NCBI GenBank assembly: GCA_963699055.1
Contig: CAVOTA010000002.1
Location: 1,054,001 to 1,118,000, forward strand
Direction: 5' to 3'
Source of the DNA: Bog-756 sp963699055
GTDB lineage: Bacteria; Actinomycetota; Acidimicrobiia; Acidimicrobiales; RAAP-2
Length of the DNA: 64,000 nucleotides
In this document: positions 1 to 9,835 of the stretch, piece after piece
How positions within the stretch are numbered: position 1 is the stretch's first letter
Layout: every line of letters starts with the position of its first letter
The notes under the pieces: generated by a model
The model's input: only the letters and a program-made list of their open reading frames with translations
Told to the model about the DNA's origin: nothing
The model's database searches: none
Program-made: the position numbers and the translations under genes

Positions 1-359
1 GCCACCTCGCGGATGGCGCCGTTGCCCCGCGAGTCCATCCAGATCACGGCCCGCATCAGCGGGTCACCGGCGGCGTCGACGGCCACGGTCCCCGACCACT
101 GGGCCGTGCACCCGACGCCGACCAGGTCGACCGGACCGGCGTCGGCCAGCGCCCGGGCGGCGGCCGTGCGGATGGCCGACCACCAGTCGTCCGGGTCCTG
201 CTCCGCCCCTCCCCCGTCCAGCAGGTGGAGCGGGACCGGCTCGGCGGCGTGGGACACGATGCGGCCCGACTCGGCCACCACGGCAACCTTGGGACCGCCG
301 GTCCCGAGGTCGACGGCCAGTACGCAGGACCCGCCCCCTGCCGCGCCCGTCGGGGTCAC
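1..359 (-). CDS. FGGY-family carbohydrate kinase, N-terminal part (cut by window edge)
   Basis: About 119 N-terminal residues of a sugar kinase of the FGGY family (xylulokinase/glycerol kinase type), which phosphorylates a sugar or polyol with ATP. Visible are the N-terminal ATPase-fold phosphate-1 motif LAVDLGTGGPK, the helix with DPDDWWSAIR, the strand VGVGCTAQWSGTVAVD, and the segment VIWMDSRG typical of the family. The start is GTG at 359-357, which overlaps the ileS stop as GTGA, so the kinase is probably translationally coupled to ileS. The substrate cannot be told from this fragment; the rest lies before base 1. Confidence 0.8.
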   Translation of the reverse strand, partial: MTPTGAAGGGSCVLAVDLGTGGPKVAVVAESGRIVSHAAEPVPLHLLDGGGAEQDPDDWWSAIRTAAARALADAGPVDLVGVGCTAQWSGTVAVDAAGDPLMRAVIWMDSRGNGAIREV

Positions 360-3300
360 GACGTGCGCACCCAGATCGTGGCCGTGCGCGCCGTCCCGCC
401 CTCGTCCAGCTCCACGGCCGTACCCGGCCCGCCGTCGGCCGGCGGCTCCGTCCTCACCCCGACGGCCAGGACCTCCCGGGCGACGGTGTCGAACAGCGGG
501 ACCAGGTCGTCGAGGCCGACGACGTGCAGCACGATCGTGTCCGACACCTCGAGCCCGGACTCCTTCCGGAGGTCCTGGACATTGCGGATCAGCTCACGGC
601 CGAGTCCCCGCCGGCGCAGGTCGTCGTCGAGGGCCAGGTCGAGGGCCAGCACCTCGGCACCGTCGCGCGACACGGCGAACCCGGGCTGGGCCCGGACCCG
701 CAGCTCGACCTCCTCGGCGGACAGCTCCAGCGGACCGTCGGCCAGCTCCACCACCACCGGGCGCCCCTCGGCCAGGTCGGCGGCCGCGGTGGCACCGTCG
801 ACCGAGGCCATGGCCGATCGCAGGTCCTGGACCCGCTTGCCGATGCGGGGGCCGAGGAGCTTGTAGTTGGGCACGAGCTCGTAGGCGAGGAACTCACCCA
901 GCTCCTCGGTGGCCTCGACCCGGTCGACGTTGAGTTCGTCCTCGACCACGCCGGCCGGCGGCACCGGACCGTCGGGAGGCAGGTGGACCACGGCGCGGGC
1001 CAGCGGTTGGCGCACCTTGACCCCCGCCTCCGCCCGGGCGGCACGGCCCAGCGAGGAGAGCCGGCGGGCGAGGGCCATGCCCGCCTCCAGGTCGGGGTCG
1101 ACGGCGCCGGTGTCGGCCTCGGGCCAGTCGGCCAGGTGCACCGAGTCGGACTCGTCGGCACCGGTCAGGTCGCGCCACATCCGGTCGGCCAGGAACGGGG
1201 TCAGCGGGGCCAGGAGCCGGGCCACGGTGACCAGGACCTCGTGGAGGGTGGCCTGCGCCCCCAGCGAGTCGGCCGGATCGGCACCCGGATCGGTGCGCCA
1301 GAAGCGCCGGCGCGAGCGGCGCACGTACCAATTGGAGGTGTCGTCGATCAGCTCGGCGATGGCGGTCGCCGCCGGGAACGGCTCGTACCCGTCGAGCGCC
1401 CCGGTGGTTCCCACGATGGTGGCGTGCAGCCGCGACCGCATCCACCGGTCGAGCTCGGACCGGTCCGCCGGTGCGGGGACCGAGGGGTCGGCCGGGTCGA
1501 AGCCGTTGAGCGTGGCGTACGTGGTGAAGAACGACCACGTGTTCCACAGCGTCAGCAGCGAGTCGCGCATGGAGGCGTCGATGGCCTCGAAGCTCACCCG
1601 GGTCGGCGTCCAGGGCGACCCCTGGGAGAACATCCACCACCGCAGCGGGTCGGCACCCCGCGTCGTGAGGATCTCCCACGGGTCGATCACATTGCCCACG
1701 CTCTTGGACATCTTGCGCCCGTCGGCGTCCACGATGTGCCCGAGGCAGAGCACGTTGCGGTAGGGCGTCTCCCCCCGGACCAGGGTGTTGACGGCGAGGA
1801 GGGAGTAGAACCAGCCGCGTGTCTGGTCGATGGCCTCGCAGATGAAGTCGGCGGGGAACACGAACCGCTCGTCGGCGCCGGGTGCTCCCGGATAGCCCCA
1901 CTGGGCCGTCGGCATCGATCCCGAGTCGAACCAGGCGTCGATGACCGGCGCCACCCGGCGCATGACCCCCGCCCCCCCGCCCGTGGCGCAGTCCGGGCAC
2001 GGGACGGTCACCTCGTCGATGGCCGGCCGGTGGGGGTCGACCCCGGTGACGTCGGTGCCCGTCAGCTCGGACAGCTCGGACAGCGAGCCGACGCAGCGGG
2101 CGTGACCGTCGTCGCACCGCCACACCGGCAGCGGCGTGCCCCAGAACCGGTCCCGGGAGAGCGCCCAGTCGACGTTGTTGGCCAGCCACTCCCCCATCCG
2201 TCCGTCGCGGATGTGCTCGGGGTGCCAGCCGATGGTCTGGTTCTGCGCCACCAGGTCGGTCTTGCGCTCCGAGGTGCGGATGTACCAGCTGGGCTTCCCC
2301 CAGTAGATCAACGGCGTGCCGCACCGCCAACAGTGCGGGTACGGGTGGACGTAGGGGTGGCGGCGCACCAGCAGCCCCGCCGCCTCGAGCCGGTCGTTGA
2401 CGACCCCGTTGACCTCACGCACCGCACGGCCCTGGAGCCAGGCCACCTCGTCGGTGAACCGCCCGTCGGGCCCGACCGGATTGAGGGTGGGCAGGTCGGC
2501 CGACCGGCCGACCTGCCGGTCGACCTCGCCGAACGCCGGGGCCAGGTGCACGATGCCGGTCCCCTCGTCCGCCTCGACGAACTCGCCGGCCACCACCCGC
2601 CACCCCTCCCGGCCGGCGTCGGCCGGTCCGGGGGTGACGTCGTCGAACGGCCGCCGGTAGCGCAGCCCGACCAGTGCCGCGCCCGGCACGACGGCGTCGG
2701 GCACCGCACCCTCGCCGAGCACCTCGGTGACCAGCGACGCCGCCACGACGGCGTCGCCCACCACCGCGTACTCGAGGTCGGGGCCGACGGCGGCGCCCGT
2801 GTTGGACAGGAGGGTCCACGGCGTGGTGGTCCAGGCCACCAGGGCGAGGCCCTCGAGCGTGGACCGGCCCAACGCGGCGCGCAGCGCCCCGGCCGCCGCG
2901 CCCTCGTCGGTCAGTGGGAACCGGACGTAGGACGACTCGTCCTCGACCTCGCGGTAGACGTCGGGCTGGCCGAGCTCGTGGCTGCTCAGTGCGGTCCCGC
3001 ACCGGGGGCAGTACGGCACGACCTTGATGTCCTCGTACAGCAGGTCCTGGTCCCACAGGGACTTGAGGTTCGCCCACACCGACTCGACGTACTCGCCGTC
3101 GAAGGTCCAGTAGGCGTCGTCGATGTCGATCCAGTAGCCGATCCGCTCGGTCAGGGTCTTCCACTCGCCCACGTAATTGCGGACCGACTCCTTGCAGAGG
3201 CGGGTGAACTCGGCGATCCCCACCTCCTCCTCGATCTGGCGCTTGGCCGTGATCCCGAGCTGCTTCTCCACCTCGACCTCGACGGGCAGCCCGTGGGTGT

Positions 3301-3556
3301 CCCAGCCCGCCTTGCGGGGGACGGCGTAGCCCCGCATGGTGCGGTACCGGCAGAAGAGGTCCTTGTAGACGCGGGCCCACACGTGGTGGAGCCCGGGGCG
3401 GCCGTTGGCGGTGGGCGGTCCCTCGTAGAACACCCATGGCTCCGCGCCGGCTCGCAGCTCCACCGACCGCTCGAACACCCGGTGCGCGGCCCACCGGGCC
3501 AGCTCCTCGTCCTCGAGGGCGGTGAACTCGGCTTCGGCGGGTACCGGGCGGAACAC
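356..3556 (-). CDS. ileS: isoleucyl-tRNA synthetase (type 2)
   Basis: Class I aminoacyl-tRNA synthetase charging tRNA-Ile, about 1066 residues. The HIGH-type signature appears as NGRPGLHHVWAR near residues 51-62, the form typical of the eukaryote-like type-2 enzyme found in many actinobacteria. DGRKMSKSVGN near residue 612 is the KMSKS loop. The CP1 editing domain and the anticodon-binding region (NTWSFFTTYA onward) are in the usual order. I prefer the GTG start at 3556 because AAAGGA lies 7 nt upstream of it. An in-frame ATG at 3601 would add 15 low-complexity residues (Pro/Thr rich) without a ribosome site. Type-2 enzymes are usually poorly inhibited by mupirocin (family knowledge). Confidence 0.95.
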   Translation of the reverse strand: MFRPVPAEAEFTALEDEELARWAAHRVFERSVELRAGAEPWVFYEGPPTANGRPGLHHVWARVYKDLFCRYRTMRGYAVPRKAGWDTHGLPVEVEVEKQLGITAKRQIEEEVGIAEFTRLCKESVRNYVGEWKTLTERIGYWIDIDDAYWTFDGEYVESVWANLKSLWDQDLLYEDIKVVPYCPRCGTALSSHELGQPDVYREVEDESSYVRFPLTDEGAAAGALRAALGRSTLEGLALVAWTTTPWTLLSNTGAAVGPDLEYAVVGDAVVAASLVTEVLGEGAVPDAVVPGAALVGLRYRRPFDDVTPGPADAGREGWRVVAGEFVEADEGTGIVHLAPAFGEVDRQVGRSADLPTLNPVGPDGRFTDEVAWLQGRAVREVNGVVNDRLEAAGLLVRRHPYVHPYPHCWRCGTPLIYWGKPSWYIRTSERKTDLVAQNQTIGWHPEHIRDGRMGEWLANNVDWALSRDRFWGTPLPVWRCDDGHARCVGSLSELSELTGTDVTGVDPHRPAIDEVTVPCPDCATGGGAGVMRRVAPVIDAWFDSGSMPTAQWGYPGAPGADERFVFPADFICEAIDQTRGWFYSLLAVNTLVRGETPYRNVLCLGHIVDADGRKMSKSVGNVIDPWEILTTRGADPLRWWMFSQGSPWTPTRVSFEAIDASMRDSLLTLWNTWSFFTTYATLNGFDPADPSVPAPADRSELDRWMRSRLHATIVGTTGALDGYEPFPAATAIAELIDDTSNWYVRRSRRRFWRTDPGADPADSLGAQATLHEVLVTVARLLAPLTPFLADRMWRDLTGADESDSVHLADWPEADTGAVDPDLEAGMALARRLSSLGRAARAEAGVKVRQPLARAVVHLPPDGPVPPAGVVEDELNVDRVEATEELGEFLAYELVPNYKLLGPRIGKRVQDLRSAMASVDGATAAADLAEGRPVVVELADGPLELSAEEVELRVRAQPGFAVSRDGAEVLALDLALDDDLRRRGLGRELIRNVQDLRKESGLEVSDTIVLHVVGLDDLVPLFDTVAREVLAVGVRTEPPADGGPGTAVELDEGGTARTATIWVRTS

Positions 3557-3696
3557 GGGCGTTTCCTTTGGTGTCGTGGTCGGGGTCGGGTGGCGCGGCA
3601 CTCGGGGCGTCCGGTGCGGGGTGCGGACCAGATACTACGGGTGCCCGGCGGCGCCGACCGCACCCCGGACCCGCGTCGGTCGGCGAGACTGGGGGC

Positions 3697-4329
3697 ATGG
3701 ATGCGCCCCCCACGCTGGTCGGGACCCACGTCCGGCTGGAGCCACTGACCACCGGCCACCTCGACGGGCTGCTGGCGGCGGCCACCGGCGACCGCTCGTC
3801 GTTCGGCTACACGCCGGTGCCCGACGACCGGGACTCGATGGCGGCGTACGTGGGACGCGCCCTGCACCACGCCGCCGAGGGCCACCAGGTCCCGTTCGCC
3901 ACGGTGTCGCTCCCCCTGGACCGGGTGGTGGGCTCGACCCGCTTCTACGAGCTCGAACCGTGGGACTGGTCCGGGATCTCCCCGGGAGCGGCACCGGTGC
4001 CGGCGGCGGGCGCCTTCGACCGGGCGGCGATCGGCCACACCTGGCTCGACCCCGCGGTCCAACGGTCCCCGGTCAACACCGAGGCCAAGCTCCTCATGCT
4101 GGACCACGCCTTCGGTACCTGGGGTGTCCGCGCCGTCCGCCTCCAGACCGATGCCCGCAACGCCCGCTCGCGGGCCGCCATCGAGCGGATCGGGTGCAGG
4201 CTCGACGGGGTGCTGCGGGCCGACCGGCCGGCCGCGGACGGGACGGTCCGGGACTCCGCCGTCTTCTCGATCCTGGCCGAGGAGTGGCCGGTGGCACGGT
4301 CCCGGCTCGTGGCCCGTCTCGCCCGCTGA
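3697..4329 (+). CDS. GNAT-family N-acetyltransferase (RimJ/RimL type)
   Basis: A 210-residue cytoplasmic acetyltransferase of the GNAT superfamily, RimJ/RimL-like subgroup. It opens with the typical first strand TLVGTHVRLEPLTTGHLDGL and has AIGHTWLDPAVQRSPVN followed by the acetyl-CoA-binding helix. The C-terminal part, QTDARNARSRAAIERIG and LDGVLRADRP, is the usual GNAT ending. The ATG at 3697 follows GGGGG at 3691-3695. An open frame extends further 5' but has no coding character. The substrate is unknown. The gene is divergent from ileS and followed 43 nt later by an MFS transporter. Confidence 0.85.
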   Translation: MDAPPTLVGTHVRLEPLTTGHLDGLLAAATGDRSSFGYTPVPDDRDSMAAYVGRALHHAAEGHQVPFATVSLPLDRVVGSTRFYELEPWDWSGISPGAAPVPAAGAFDRAAIGHTWLDPAVQRSPVNTEAKLLMLDHAFGTWGVRAVRLQTDARNARSRAAIERIGCRLDGVLRADRPAADGTVRDSAVFSILAEEWPVARSRLVARLAR

Positions 4330-4372
4330 CCGGGCCGGACGACACCCGACGGTCTCCCCCTACCCTGGCGCC

Positions 4373-5902
4373 ATGCCGGATTCCCCCGCCCCGATCGAGG
4401 ACGCGTCTGTCGACCCGACCGGCGGCCGGGCCCGCTCGTCGGACACCGTCGTCCTCGTCGTCGTCTGCCTGGCCCAGTTCATGGTGGTGCTCGACGTCTC
4501 GATCGTGAACGTGGCGCTCCCCGCCATCCAGCGCAGCCTCCACTTCCGCCCCGTCGACCTCCAGTGGGTGGTGACGGCCTACGCCCTGACCTTCGGCGGC
4601 CTGCTCCTGCTGGGCGGGCGGCTGGCCGACCTGTTCGGGCGCCGGCGCATCTTCCTGGTGGGACTGGGCCTGTTCACCGTGGCGAGCCTGCTCGGCGGGT
4701 TCGCCACGAACCAGGCGACGCTCATCGCCGCCCGCTCCCTCCAGGGGGTCGGCGCGGCCATCCTGTCGCCGGCGACCCTGACCATCCTCACCGTCACCTT
4801 CACCGACCAGCGGGCCCGGGCCAGGGCCTTCGGCGTGTGGAGTGCGGTGGCGGCCGGTGGCGGCGCCGCCGGTGCGCTCTTCGGCGGGGTGCTCACCCAG
4901 TACCTGTCGTGGCGGTGGATCCTGTTCGTCAACGTGCCGATCGGGATCGTCCTGTTCGCCGTGGCCCGTCTGCGCCTCCACGAGTCCCGGGCCGAGGGAC
5001 CCCGACGCCGCCTCGACCTGGCCGGGGCCGCCACCATCACCGGCGCCCTCTTCCTCCTCGTCTACGCCATCTCCCACACCGACGTGGTGCCGTGGACGGC
5101 GACCTCCACGCTGGCGGTGCTGGCCGCGTCGTTCCTCCTCCTGTCGGCCTTCGTCGCCGTCGAGGCCCGGGCGGCGTCCCATCCGCTGGTGCCGCTCCGC
5201 CTGTTCCGGGTCCGCTCGGTCACGGGTGCGAACCTCGTCATGTTCTGCTTCGGCGTCGGCATGTTCGCCATGTGGTTCTTCCTCTCCCTCTACCTCCAGC
5301 AGGTGCTCGGCTACAGCCCGGTCGTGACCGGGCTGACCTTCCTGCCCCAGACGGCGGCGATCGCCGTCGGGGCCACGCTGTCGGGACGGTTGGCGCCGCG
5401 CCTCGGCCCGCGCAACGTACTGATGCTCGGTGCCGTGCTCGGGGCCGGCGGCCTGTACTGGCTCTCGTTCATCCAGGCCGGCGACACGTACTGGACCGGG
5501 GCGTGCGGCGGGGGCATCCTCGCCACCTTCGGCATGGGGCTGGCGTTCACACCCATCGCCCTGCTGGCCACCGGTGGCGTGCCCCATCAGGACGCCGGAC
5601 TGGCGTCGGGCCTGGTCAACTGCAGCCGGCAGATCGGTGCCTCGGTCGGCCTCGCCGCCCTGACGACGTTGGCCGCGTCACGCACGGCGGTCGTCCTCGC
5701 CGGCGGGACCCGCGCCCCGGTGACCGCCGAGGCGGTCAGGAAGGCCATGACCGAGGGATACGCCCGTGCCTTCCTGATCGCGTCGGTGGTCGTGCTGGCC
5801 GGGGGGCTGCTCGCCTTCGTGATCCCGCCGCCCCGGGCGGCCGCCGTGGACTGGGACGCCACCACCGGGGATCAGGTGGCGGGACCCGTCCTCGTCGACT
5901 GA
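4373..5902 (+). CDS. MFS drug:H+ antiporter, DHA2 (EmrB/QacA) family
   Basis: A 509-residue inner-membrane exporter with about 14 predicted membrane helices, the DHA2 layout. The first helix carries the family motif LDVSIVNVALPAIQ (residues about 40-53), and the loop after helix 2 has GGRLADLFGRRR (motif A). Helix 5 has the Gly-rich antiporter motif C region (AVAAGGGAAGALFGGVL). Proton-driven efflux of hydrophobic compounds is the family role; the substrate is unknown. ATG 4373 was chosen because the hydrophilic 25-residue N-terminus before helix 1 is typical. The 3' end overlaps the convergent BrkB-like gene by 31 nt. Confidence 0.9.
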   Translation: MPDSPAPIEDASVDPTGGRARSSDTVVLVVVCLAQFMVVLDVSIVNVALPAIQRSLHFRPVDLQWVVTAYALTFGGLLLLGGRLADLFGRRRIFLVGLGLFTVASLLGGFATNQATLIAARSLQGVGAAILSPATLTILTVTFTDQRARARAFGVWSAVAAGGGAAGALFGGVLTQYLSWRWILFVNVPIGIVLFAVARLRLHESRAEGPRRRLDLAGAATITGALFLLVYAISHTDVVPWTATSTLAVLAASFLLLSAFVAVEARAASHPLVPLRLFRVRSVTGANLVMFCFGVGMFAMWFFLSLYLQQVLGYSPVVTGLTFLPQTAAIAVGATLSGRLAPRLGPRNVLMLGAVLGAGGLYWLSFIQAGDTYWTGACGGGILATFGMGLAFTPIALLATGGVPHQDAGLASGLVNCSRQIGASVGLAALTTLAASRTAVVLAGGTRAPVTAEAVRKAMTEGYARAFLIASVVVLAGGLLAFVIPPPRAAAVDWDATTGDQVAGPVLVD

Positions 5903-6807
5903 GCCGACCCGGCCACGTCGGGCCGCCTCCGCAACGGGCGCGGCCACAGCCGGCGCTCCACCACCACGTCGAGCTCGGCGGCGAACGCGGTCAGCACGGT
6001 GCCGATCCCGATCCACCACAGCAGGACGACGAAGGTGGCGAAGGTCCCGTACAGCGTCCGGTAGTGGCGGAGCTCGTGGGTGACCAGCTGTGCGTCCACG
6101 AATTGCAGCAGGGTCCAGCCCACGCCGGCGACCACCGCGCCCAGCCACAGCGACCGTCGGGCGCCCGGGACCGCCACGACCAGGGCGAAGCCGGCCCAGA
6201 ACATCAGGATGTTCACACCCAGCGAGCCGAGCAGCCCGACCAGGGCCGACGCCCGGCCCAGGCCGCCGAAGCTGCCGATGCCGGCCAGCGCCCCACCGGC
6301 CACGAAACCGATGCCGAGGACGACGAGGAAGCCGAGCGCCCGGGGCAGCCACCGGCCGAACGTGGGCAGGTCGGCGCGGGGCACGTCCCACACCGTGGCC
6401 ATGAGCACCTCGGCGTTGCGGCTGAAGCGCAGGCAGCCGTAGAGCAGCCAGACCACGAGGACCACGAGCAGGACCACGTTGCGGCCCGACAGGCCGGTGA
6501 TGTTGGCGCGCAGCTCCTCGCCGACGTCGGGGAACTGACGGAGGGCGGCGTCGACCACCTCCTGCTGGGCCGCGCGGTGACCGTAGAGCACGATCTCGAC
6601 GGCGGTGATCAGGACGAGGACGAGCGGGAACACGGACAGGAAGGCCCCGTAGGCAACCAGGTTGGCGAGCATGCCGGCCCGGTCGTCCCGGTACTTGACG
6701 AAGGTGGCGCCCAACACGGCCGGGAGCCGGTGGCGCTGCTGGAAGCCGTCGAGCCGGTCGACCGTACCCGGGCGTGCGCCCCCTCCCCCGGGGCCGGGAC
6801 CCGTCAA
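5872..6807 (-). CDS. YihY/virulence factor BrkB family membrane protein
   Basis: A 311-residue integral membrane protein of the YihY/BrkB family (formerly annotated RNase BN). Six hydrophobic segments are visible, including NLVAYGAFLSVFPLVLVLI, VVLLVVLVVWLLYGC and TFVVLLWWIGIGTVLTAF, with the family features KYRDDRAGMLANLVAYGAF near the N-terminus and LYGTFATFVVLLWW near the C-terminus. The start is TTG at 6807, whose TTGA overlaps the stop of the acyl-CoA synthetase gene; upstream codons in this frame lie inside that gene. Its biochemical role is unsettled in the whole family. Confidence 0.82.
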   Translation of the reverse strand: MTGPGPGGGGARPGTVDRLDGFQQRHRLPAVLGATFVKYRDDRAGMLANLVAYGAFLSVFPLVLVLITAVEIVLYGHRAAQQEVVDAALRQFPDVGEELRANITGLSGRNVVLLVVLVVWLLYGCLRFSRNAEVLMATVWDVPRADLPTFGRWLPRALGFLVVLGIGFVAGGALAGIGSFGGLGRASALVGLLGSLGVNILMFWAGFALVVAVPGARRSLWLGAVVAGVGWTLLQFVDAQLVTHELRHYRTLYGTFATFVVLLWWIGIGTVLTAFAAELDVVVERRLWPRPLRRRPDVAGSAQSTRTGPAT

Positions 6808-8526
6808 CCGCCGACCAGACCCTGGCGGCCGTGCCGACGGAGCTCGTCCAGCAGTCCGGCGACCTCGTCGGTCCCGAGGGGCGCGTACGCCGGCCCGCCG
6901 TCTGGGCCGGGGACGCGGCGGAAGACCGGGTCGTCGCACGCCCACCAGCCGTCCGTGCGCAGCGGGCCCTTGGTCACCTTGCCGCTGGCCGTCTGGGGCA
7001 GCGCACCGGTCACCCGGACGAACGCCGGCGCCCACTTGGTGCCCAGGTCGTCCTGGTCGGCCAGGAAGCGGGCGAAGGCGCCGGGCTCGAAGCTCCGGCC
7101 CGGCAGGAGCTCGACCGCCGCCATCACCTGGTCACCGGCACGGGGGTCGGGCACCGGGTAGACGACCACGGACGCCGCGTCGGGGTAGCGGACCAGCACA
7201 CGCTCGACGGGGCCGGCCGTCAGGTTCTCGGAGTCGACGCGCATCCAGTCGCCGCCGCGGCCGGCGAAGTAGAAGAAGCCGTCGGCGTCCCGGTAGGCCA
7301 GGTCGCCGGTCCAGTACCAGCCGTTGCGGACCCGTTGCGCGGTCGACCCCGGGGTCGCGGTAGTAGCCCTCGAAGCGACCGGTGCCCGATCGGTTCACGA
7401 TCTCACCGATGGCGGTGGCGCCGTTCGCCAGGGCGCCGGACGGGTCGAACTCGGCGCGGGGGCACTCCTCCAGGGTCACCGGGTCGAGCACGACCACGTC
7501 GTCGGAGGGTGCCCCGAGCGAGCCGACCGGCGTCCCCGGGACCCGGGTGATGGCGACGCCCCCCTCGCTCGAGCCGTACCCCTCGGTCAGCGTGCACCCG
7601 AACCGTCGTTCGAAGGCGGCGTGGTCGGCCACCGACGCCTCGGTGCCGAACCCGCGGCGCAGGGTGCAGGCGGCGTCGTCCGGTCGCTCGGGGGTGGCGA
7701 GCACGTAGGCCAGCGCCTTGCCGACATAGGTGAAGGTGGTCGCCCCGTACCGGCGGACGTCGGGCAGGAATCCCGAGGCGCTGAACCGGGGGGCGAGCGC
7801 CACCGTCGCCCCCACCACGACGCTCGGCCCCCACAGCACCATCAGCGCGTTGCCGTGGAAGAGCGGCATCGTGCAGTAGGCGACGTCGTCGCGGGCGAAG
7901 CCGTAGGCCTCGGCCGACCGCAGGGCGATCGAGGCCAGCCGGCCCTGGGTGCAACGGACGGCCTTCGGGTCCCCCGTCGTCCCGGAGGTGAACAGCAGCA
8001 GGTAGGGGTCGCCGGGCACGGGAGCCGACCGGGCCGCCACCGCCGCGGCCGGCGTGCCGGCGTGGGCGGCCACCCGGGCCGCGTACCCGGGGTCGTCCAC
8101 CCGCAGGACGCGGTCGGGCGGGACACCGATGTCGAGTCCGTCGAGCAGGGCGGCGCCGGCGGCGTCGGTCACCAGCACCCGGCAGTCGGTGCGCCGGACG
8201 TCGCCGGCCAGGGCCTCGCCCCGCCGCGTCGGGTTGACCCCCACGACCACCGCGCCCGCCAGGGCCGCCGCCCCCAGCCAGAACAGGTACTCGGGCTCGT
8301 TGCCGAGGAGCACGCCGACGTGCGGAGGCTGCAGATCGCCGAAGGAGCGCAGCAGCCCCGCCCGGGCCGCCGACGCCGCCACCGAGGCCGCCCACGTCCA
8401 CCGGTCCTCCCCGGCGACCACCGCCGTGCCCCCGTCGTCGGCCCGCGCCAGCAGCAGGTCGGCGACGCTCGGCGATCCCTCGGGGAACCCGTCGGGGAAC
8501 TCGTCCGACACCTCGGGGGGCGTCAT
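6804..8526 (-). pseudogene. FadD17-like acyl-CoA synthetase, interrupted by one frameshift
   Basis: An ANL-superfamily acyl-CoA ligase (fatty acid + CoA + ATP to acyl-CoA). Conserved motifs run in order: PPHVGVLLGNEPEY, VNPTRRGEAL, the phosphate loop LLFTSGTTGDPKAV, YGSSEGG, WYWTGDLAY, and QTASGKVTKGPLR with the C-terminal catalytic lysine. The PPHVGVLLGN/NPTRRG block resembles mycobacterial FadD17. The frame breaks at the C4G4 run 7347-7354. Removing one base there joins the two halves into a 573-residue protein of normal length, with RFEGYYRDPG continuing into STAQRVRNGWYW. Either a recent null mutation or a base-calling error. The ATG at 8526 overlaps the thioesterase stop (ATGA). Confidence 0.85.
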
Positions 8527-9320
8527 GGTGCCGGCTCCACCAACAGGTCCTGGACCACCCGGCCGATCCTCCCCTGCCGGTCCCACAGGACCGCCTCGGC
8601 GCTCCCGATCCCCGGGGCGCCGAACCGGGTGCGGGCGTCCACGCAGACCCACTCCCCCACCGGCGGTCGCACCAGTGAGACGGTCAGGTCGGGGTTGATG
8701 AACAGGGCGGAGCGGAAGTCCAGCTCGGCGCTGATGCCGTTCGAGAAGTCGGCCGCCGCCACGGCCCGCTGCGCCGGCGAGGGCTCCTCGCCGGCGACGA
8801 CGGGGAACCGGAGGCGGAACCAGGCGGCGGCCGGTCCCCGCCGGTCGAACCGTCCGGCCACGAAGCGGATCTCCATCCCCCGGTTGTGGAAGGCGGTGTA
8901 GTCCTCGAGGTTCGAGGTGAGCGCGGTACCCGCCTCGGGTCCCGCCGGGACCGGCTCCTCGGGCCCCGCCGTCGGCGGGACGGGCAACGTGGGGTCGACC
9001 CGGACCCGGAGCGTCCGACCCCACGCGACCTCCCGGCCGTCCTGGGTCACCACGGTGTCCACGAGCTGGACCCGGCGACCGGGACGCACCACCCGGCTGG
9101 TCACCTCGAGCGGCGTGGTGGCCACCGGGCGCAGGAGTTCCAGGGTCAGCCGGGTCGGGGCCAGGTCGTCGTCCCTGACGAGACGCTCGACCGACCGGGT
9201 GACGGCGGCGGCCACCGGGCCTCCGTGGAGCGATTCCGGCGACCACGGGCCCCGCGCCAGGTCGGTCGGCACCAGCACGTCACCGTCGGACACGAAGAGC
9301 GAGGTCATGGCATGGCCCAC
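8523..9320 (-). CDS. thioesterase-family protein (TesB-like double hotdog)
   Basis: A 265-residue protein resembling acyl-CoA thioesterase II-like double-hotdog proteins. LARGPWSPESLHGGPVAAAV is the typical first hotdog helix region, followed by TRLTLELLRPVATTPLEVTSRVVRPGRRVQLVDT. The C-terminal half ends in PDLTVSLVRPPVGEWVCVDA and ARTRFGAPGIGSAEAVLWD, the second hotdog. It likely hydrolyses an acyl-CoA thioester and is coupled by an ATGA overlap to the acyl-CoA synthetase. An internal ATG at 9308 is an equally good start. It is divergent from the SRPBCC pair. Confidence 0.8.
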   Translation of the reverse strand: MGHAMTSLFVSDGDVLVPTDLARGPWSPESLHGGPVAAAVTRSVERLVRDDDLAPTRLTLELLRPVATTPLEVTSRVVRPGRRVQLVDTVVTQDGREVAWGRTLRVRVDPTLPVPPTAGPEEPVPAGPEAGTALTSNLEDYTAFHNRGMEIRFVAGRFDRRGPAAAWFRLRFPVVAGEEPSPAQRAVAAADFSNGISAELDFRSALFINPDLTVSLVRPPVGEWVCVDARTRFGAPGIGSAEAVLWDRQGRIGRVVQDLLVEPAP

Positions 9321-9451
9321 GGCCGTCGTCCGGTCATGGGCGCGACGCTACCGGTGGTCGGTGCCCGCAGTCGCGCCTACCATCGGGTCGCCCCGTCCCG
9401 GGACCGCCAGCGGACCGGACGGGCGACCACCGACGACACCGAAGGAGCACC

Positions 9452-9835
9452 ATGGGACAGCGCACGGCAGAGATCGACATCGACGGCTCGCCCGAGGCCG
9501 TATGGGCCCTCGCCGGTGACTTCGGCGGGATCGGCGACTGGATGCCCGGCATGGAGTCGTGCCGGGTCGAGGGTGACAACCGCATCCTCGACACGATGGG
9601 CATGACCATCACCGAGCGGCTGGTGTCCAAGGACGACGACGGACGGGTCATCACGTACTCCATCGTCGACGGTGTGCCCGTCGAGTCCCACGAGGCCACC
9701 ATCACCGTGACCTCCGCGGGCGACGGCAGCCATGTCTCCTGGGTGGTGGACGCCGCCCCCGACGAGATGGCCGACCTCATGCAGGCCGTCTACCAGCAGT
9801 CCCTCGAGGCGCTGAAGGCCCGCGTCGAGGCATGA
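9452..9835 (+). CDS. SRPBCC (START/polyketide cyclase-like) protein
   Basis: A 127-residue single-domain protein of the SRPBCC superfamily. It begins with GQRTAEIDIDGSPEAVWALAGDFGGIGDWMPG, the usual first strand and W-containing helix that line a hydrophobic cavity. DGSHVSWVVDAAPDE and the long C-terminal helix DLMQAVYQQSLEALKARV complete the fold. A strong AAGGAG lies 6 nt before the ATG. It probably binds a small hydrophobic ligand; the ligand is unknown. Stop and next start overlap (ATGA), so the two SRPBCC genes form an operon. Confidence 0.8.
   Translation: MGQRTAEIDIDGSPEAVWALAGDFGGIGDWMPGMESCRVEGDNRILDTMGMTITERLVSKDDDGRVITYSIVDGVPVESHEATITVTSAGDGSHVSWVVDAAPDEMADLMQAVYQQSLEALKARVEA

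Noticed and set aside
524..3748. Long plus-strand frame opposite ileS
   Set aside because: Low-complexity antisense product; ileS on the other strand has all catalytic motifs.
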